DNA of 32,486 nucleotides from CAIJKW01 sp964443365 (GTDB taxonomy: Bacteria; Patescibacteriota; Minisyncoccia; Phycocordibacterales; CAIZLB01), in assembly GCA_964443365.1 (NCBI GenBank), contig CAYUCM010000003.1, forward strand, positions 1-32,486, given 5' to 3'. The notes under the pieces are model-generated. The model saw only the letters and a list, made by a program, of their open reading frames with translations, did no database searches and had not been told where the DNA came from. Numbering within the stretch: the stretch's first letter is position 1; every line of letters begins with the position of its first letter. The position numbers were made by a program, and so were the translations under genes. Positions 29,431 to 32,486 of the stretch are shown one piece after another.

Positions 29431-29850
29431 TTACTCTCTACTTACAACTCTAACTGATACAGGTAGTTTTTTTCCAGCTTTTATCAAAGCTTCTTTTGCT
29501 ATTTCTTCTGTAACACCATCTACTTCGAATAAAACTCTTCCTGGCTTAATTTCCACACAGAAACCTGATGGATCTCCCTTTCCTTTACCCATGGGAACCT
29601 CAGCGGCCTTTTGTGTATATGGTCTATCAGGAAAAACTCTAATCCACATACGTCCAGTCTTTCCCAAAGTTCTTGAGATAACCTTTCTAGCTGACTCTAT
29701 TTGATTTGAAGTCATACGATAAGCGCTAGTTGCCTTTAGTCCATAAGAACCAAAGTTAACATCAACTCCACGAGTTGCAACTCCTAATTTCTTAGGATTT
29801 ACTCTGTCTGTTTGCCACTTTCTATGCTTAACTTTCTTTGGGAATAACAT
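29431..29850 (-). CDS. rplP: Ribosomal protein uL16
   Basis: The 139-residue protein starts MLFPKKVKHRKWQ and has FGSYGLKATSAYRMTSNQIESARKVISR, MWIRVFPDRPYTQKAAEVPMGKGKGDP and GRVLFEVDGV, all L16 hallmarks. It helps position tRNA at the A site. Confidence 0.98.
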   Translation of the reverse strand: MLFPKKVKHRKWQTDRVNPKKLGVATRGVDVNFGSYGLKATSAYRMTSNQIESARKVISRTLGKTGRMWIRVFPDRPYTQKAAEVPMGKGKGDPSGFCVEIKPGRVLFEVDGVTEEIAKEALIKAGKKLPVSVRVVSRE

Positions 29851-29868
29851 GTTAGTATCTTAAATTAA

Positions 29869-30525
29869 TTATTTCTTAAAAATTTCACCTTTATAAATCC
29901 AAACCTTTATACCGATCTTTCCATAAGGTAGATTAGCTTCATAGTGCTTGTAGTCAATATCAGCTCTAAGAGTTTGTAGAGGAATTTGTCCTTTCTTTAA
30001 AGTCTCAGTTCTTGCCATTTCAGCACCACCAAGACGTCCAGTTAAGTAGATTCTAATTCCTTTAACGTCACGTGTAGCCATAACCTTTTCTATCATTTGC
30101 TTCATAACACGTCTGAAAGGCATACGCTTTTCTAGACCCTCTGCAATCATTTGAGCGACAATTGATGCACTTGATTCTGGAGACTTAACTTCTTCAACTT
30201 CTAACTTAAGAGCTGTTGTCTTGTCTTCTCCAATTTTCTTTAGAAACTTTTCAACATCAGCTTTTAGTTTTGTTGCCCCTTCTCCATTTCTTCCAATTAT
30301 GATTCCTGGACGAGAAGTCTTTAGAATCAAACGAACCATTTTGTCATTTCTTTCTATTTCAATATCTGCAATATACTGTCCACGCATTTTCTTTTGAAGA
30401 TATTCTCTAACGAGAATGTCACACTTTAGATTGTTTCTAAATTTAGCGTCCGTAGAAAACCAACGAGATTTCCAATCTCTAATGATTCCTAGTCTATGTG
30501 AATATGGGTGAACTGTATGTGTCAT
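29869..30525 (-). CDS. rpsC: Ribosomal protein uS3
   Basis: The 218-residue protein has an N-terminal THTVHPYSHRLGIIRDWKSRWF, the KH domain (RPGIIIGRNGEGATKLKADVEKFL) and the C-terminal GVKGIRIYLTGRLGGAEMARTE-type segment. It lines the mRNA entry channel of the 30S subunit. Confidence 0.98.
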   Translation of the reverse strand: MTHTVHPYSHRLGIIRDWKSRWFSTDAKFRNNLKCDILVREYLQKKMRGQYIADIEIERNDKMVRLILKTSRPGIIIGRNGEGATKLKADVEKFLKKIGEDKTTALKLEVEEVKSPESSASIVAQMIAEGLEKRMPFRRVMKQMIEKVMATRDVKGIRIYLTGRLGGAEMARTETLKKGQIPLQTLRADIDYKHYEANLPYGKIGIKVWIYKGEIFKK

Positions 30526-30542
30526 ACAAATTTAATTAATTT

Positions 30543-30980
30543 TTATTTATTATCTTTTTTAACGGCCTTTTTTGTTGTAGCCTTAACCTTTTTAATTTCT
30601 TTTGCAGGTTTTACTTCTGCAGTAGCCACACTTGAATCAATGGCTGACAAAGAATTGTGTCCCGCAAGCACTATTGAAACATGACTTGAACGCTTATTAA
30701 TTCTTGAAGCTGAACCACGAGCGCGAGGCATAATTCTTTTTAGAACCATACCCTTATCAACTCTTATTTCTTTAACCTTAAGTGAGTCAACTTCTGAAAT
30801 ACCAAGATTTTTTGCATTAGAAACTGCACTCTCCAATAATTTTGACATTGGAAGAGCTGCTCTTTTGTTTGCGAACTTTAATGCGGCGCGTGCTTGTGCA
30901 ACTGTCTTGCCACGAATTAATCCGGCTACTAATCCTACTTTTCTTGGAGACTGTCTGTAATCACTTAAATTTGCTTTCAT
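30543..30980 (-). CDS. rplV: Ribosomal protein uL22
   Basis: The 145-residue protein has the L22 core (DYRQSPRKVGLVAGLIRGKTVAQARAALKFANKRAA, LKVKEIRVDKGMVLKRIMPRARGSASRINKRSSHVSIVL), followed by a roughly 35-residue Ala/Lys-rich tail (AEVKPAKEIKKVKATTKKAVKK) that most L22 proteins lack. Confidence 0.96.
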   Translation of the reverse strand: MKANLSDYRQSPRKVGLVAGLIRGKTVAQARAALKFANKRAALPMSKLLESAVSNAKNLGISEVDSLKVKEIRVDKGMVLKRIMPRARGSASRINKRSSHVSIVLAGHNSLSAIDSSVATAEVKPAKEIKKVKATTKKAVKKDNK

Positions 30981-31000
30981 GGCTTTGACTTAATTATTAA

Positions 31001-31342
31001 TTATTTTTTAGTTGCTGTTGTTGATTTAGCGGCCTTGGCTGCAGTAATTTCTGCTTGCTTCTTAGCAGCGTCCAATTCCTTTTGCATTTTACCTCCGTGT
31101 CTAACGAATTTTCTTGTTGGAGAAAATTCTCCTAATCTATGACCTACCATTTCTTCTGTTACAAAAACATCAATGTGAGTTTTTCCATTGTGTACACCAA
31201 AAGTGAAACCAACCATTTCTGGTGAGATTTGACTTCCTCTATACCAAGTCTTAATAACCCCTGTTTGTGAGGGTGTTTTGCCGTCTATCTTCATAAGAAG
31301 TTTCTCGGCAATATATGGTCCTTTTTTTAGTGATCTTGTCAT
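31001..31342 (-). CDS. rpsS: Ribosomal protein uS19
   Basis: The 113-residue protein starts MTRSLKKGPYIAEKLL and has TWYRGSQISPEMVGFTFGVHNGKTHIDVFVTEEMVGHRLGEFSPTRKF, diagnostic for S19. A Lys/Ala tail of about 20 residues is added. It is the first gene after a break in the S10 operon and has its own promoter (31385-31412). Confidence 0.97.
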   Translation of the reverse strand: MTRSLKKGPYIAEKLLMKIDGKTPSQTGVIKTWYRGSQISPEMVGFTFGVHNGKTHIDVFVTEEMVGHRLGEFSPTRKFVRHGGKMQKELDAAKKQAEITAAKAAKSTTATKK

Positions 31343-31384
31343 TGTATATGTGAAAAATAATAGCCCCAGAGAGCCAGTTACCGT

Positions 31385-31412
31385 ATACTAACAAAAATAA
31401 TAAAAGTGTCAA
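31385..31412 (-). promoter_or_regulatory. Promoter of the rpsS-to-secY ribosomal operon
   Basis: On the minus strand TTGACA (31412-31407), a 16-bp spacer and TAGTAT (31390-31385, four of six). It lies about 45 nt before the rpsS ATG, after two upstream terminators, so the S19-SecY genes appear to be transcribed separately from L2. The remaining stretch 31413-31560 is AT-rich and holds no gene. Confidence 0.6.
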
Positions 31413-31569
31413 CAGTTAAAGGGGGTTTTTGTGGGTTTTTTAGCAAATTGATATATTTTTTGTCGAAAAATCACAAAACCCGCTTTTTTTACCTACTTTT
31501 TATTAAAAACCGTATAAATATTTTAATAAAAATTATTGCTTTTGCAGTATTAAATTACACAAAAGAAGT

Positions 31570-31600
31570 GCCCGGCCCGTCATTGAAGACGGAACCGGGC
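31570..31600 (-). terminator. Terminator of the 31625 small gene
   Basis: GCCCGG (31570-31575) pairs with CCGGGC (31595-31600), with an inner CCGTC/GACGG (31577-31581, 31588-31592). On the minus strand a TTCTTTT run follows. Confidence 0.7.
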
Positions 31601-31624
31601 TTGCAGGTGTTTGGAACCCGCTGA

Positions 31625-31822
31625 CTAGGAGCGATGCCGCGAGTGCGGAATCCCCTCGATTTTTGGACTCAACTTTGGCACACCCTGCTTAGCGCACCGA
31701 TTCAACACCTTGACGGGTGTCGGGGTGGCCCCAGATACTTTTTGTCCTCGCGCCTCAACGGGAATGTGTCCACCGCATGGCGGACCCCCTGTTACTCCAC
31801 GAGGAATTTTGTTTGCTGACAT
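31625..31822 (-). CDS. Small GC-rich gene inside the S10 operon break
   Basis: This encodes 65 residues: MSANKIPRGVTGGPPCGGHI, then VEARGQKVSGATPTPVKVLN and a basic, Ser/His-ending tail. It has no hydrophobic core and no family I recognise; PCGGH could bind metal. Its GC content is far above the ribosomal genes around it. It is framed by hairpins (31866-31885 upstream, 31570-31600 downstream), and its stop codon lies in the loop of a CGCT/AGCG hairpin (31619-31622, 31630-31633). Coding status is uncertain: the region may be mainly a structured RNA. Confidence 0.4.
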   Translation of the reverse strand: MSANKIPRGVTGGPPCGGHIPVEARGQKVSGATPTPVKVLNRCAKQGVPKLSPKIEGIPHSRHRS

Positions 31823-31865
31823 GTTTCTTTGGCTCTAATGGTTGATGGTTGTTTCTAATCAAAAA

Positions 31866-31885
31866 AGAGGCATCCTGTAGCCTCT
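31866..31885 (-). terminator. Hairpin with T-run upstream of the 31625 gene
   Basis: On the minus strand AGAGGC pairs with GCCTCT around an 8-nt loop and is followed by TTTTT. It could end leftover L2 transcription or act as an attenuator for the small gene, whose ATG is about 40 nt further on. Confidence 0.65.
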
Positions 31886-31980
31886 CGATTCAAAGAATAA
31901 CACATTTTATATAAAAATACAATAGCAAAACATAAAAAACCAGCAAAAAATAAACATTGGCGTTACAAATAAAACACACA

Positions 31981-32014
31981 ACAAAACACCCCGCATCTCT
32001 GCGGGGTGTTTTGT
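31981..32014. terminator. Strong terminator after rplB
   Basis: ACAAAACACCCCGC pairs perfectly with GCGGGGTGTTTTGT (14 bp) around ATCTCT. The T-rich arm makes it active on the minus strand, 60 nt after the L2 stop, inside what is usually a continuous S10 operon. Confidence 0.85.
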
Positions 32015-32073
32015 GAGACTCGTTCTGAATTCCAAACCAGAATCTGTACCAAGTTTTGGGCCGATATAGAGAA

Positions 32074-32486
32074 TTATCTTCTCTTTCCAACCTTTCTTCT
32101 TGAAACAATATGCTTGTTTGAATACTTCTTTGCGCGTCTTGATTTTTGTCCCTTTCCGGTTGGCTTTCCGTAGATAGAAATAGCACGTCTACGTCCTCTT
32201 CCTTGTCTACCTTCACCTCCTCCGTGTGGGTGATCTACTGGGTTCATAGCAGTACCACGTACAGTTGGTCTGATTCCGCGATGTCTACTTGCTCCAGCCT
32301 TTCCAATATTTTGCAAACGATTTTCATCATTTGAAACTTCTCCTACTGACGCCCATGCTGTCTCTATAATCTTTCTAACTTCAGTTGATGGCATTTTGAT
32401 AAGGGCATAACCATTATCATGAGCAATAACTTCAGCAAAAGATCCAGCAGAACGAACAAGCTTTGCTCCTCCCTCAAATTTCAATT
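32074..32486 (-). CDS. rplB: Ribosomal protein uL2 (C-terminal part)
   Basis: The visible 137 residues are the C-terminal half of L2: [37 protein letters not shown], and [24 protein letters not shown]-type residues including the conserved HPHGGG loop near the peptidyl transferase centre, ending with a basic tail. The frame stays open to the window edge, so the gene starts outside. It is followed by a terminator instead of running into rpsS. Its stop is in the loop of an AGAGAA/TTCTCT hairpin (32068-32073, 32079-32084). Confidence 0.97.
   Translation of the reverse strand, partial: [136 protein letters not shown]

Noticed and set aside
31634..31819. Plus-strand 61-residue frame opposite the 65-residue gene
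   Set aside because: The terminator and hairpin orientation, and the minus-strand neighbours, favour the minus frame; the plus frame has no supporting signal.
1..32486. CRISPR array to go with the Csx3-like gene
   Set aside because: No regularly spaced direct repeats were seen anywhere in the window.

Overview
The window looks like an AT-rich chromosome segment from a Candidate Phyla Radiation / Patescibacteria (Parcubacteria-like) bacterium. The evidence is a condensed S10/spc ribosomal cluster with no uL30 gene between S5 and L15, small divergent housekeeping proteins, two TrmB-type regulators, a long VirD4-like ATPase of the kind common in these genomes, and no recognisable Shine-Dalgarno sequence before the genes inspected. 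TGA is used as a stop, so the standard bacterial code applies. Two runs of exactly 100 N (12304-12403 and 25937-26036) are scaffold gaps.

Layout. 1-444: 3' end of tmRNA, its terminator, and a second copy of the last 21 bases of tmRNA. 445-4196: accessory genes, including a structured-leader gene of unknown function, a TrmB-like regulator divergent from a sodium:solute symporter, a possible BECR-fold nuclease and a DUF2103-like protein. 4214-6113: a long structured RNA with terminator, then infC-rpmI-rplT. 6139-9253: a P-loop NTPase like the AAA part of Csx3-AAA proteins, an HD-type alarmone hydrolase-like gene, a second TrmB regulator, and a stand-alone Csx3-like gene whose 3' region carries a well-formed type III hammerhead ribozyme. 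9271-13829: GC-richer small genes with folded leaders, an ASCH-like gene, two radical-SAM-type genes and a cysteine-desulfurase-like PLP enzyme. 13901-17130: a possible BECR nuclease, LOG/SLOG protein, beta-CASP nuclease and a membrane protein. About 17181-17308 (minus): a 6S-like RNA. 17381-22439 (minus): ndk, virD4-like ATPase, map, adk. 22546-23381 (minus): a 46-residue membrane miniprotein and an alpha/beta hydrolase. 23485-32486 (minus): secY, L15, S5, L18, L6, S8, S14, L5, L24, L14, S17, L29, L16, S3, L22, S19, then a break with terminators and a small GC-rich gene, then L2 running off the window.

Main points of interest. (1) A hammerhead ribozyme directly after a Csx3-like gene. (2) A split Csx3 / Csx3-associated ATPase pair, separated by a regulator and an alarmone-hydrolase-like gene, with no CRISPR array or other cas gene in the window. 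(3) Several small GC-rich genes, each framed by a folded leader and a 3' fold. (4) Short perfect hairpins placed over stop codons in many genes, both accessory and housekeeping. (5) A tandem of two SPL-like radical SAM proteins, one without the usual N-terminal CxxxCxxC, followed by a PLP enzyme. All functional calls come from reading the sequence; no database search was run.
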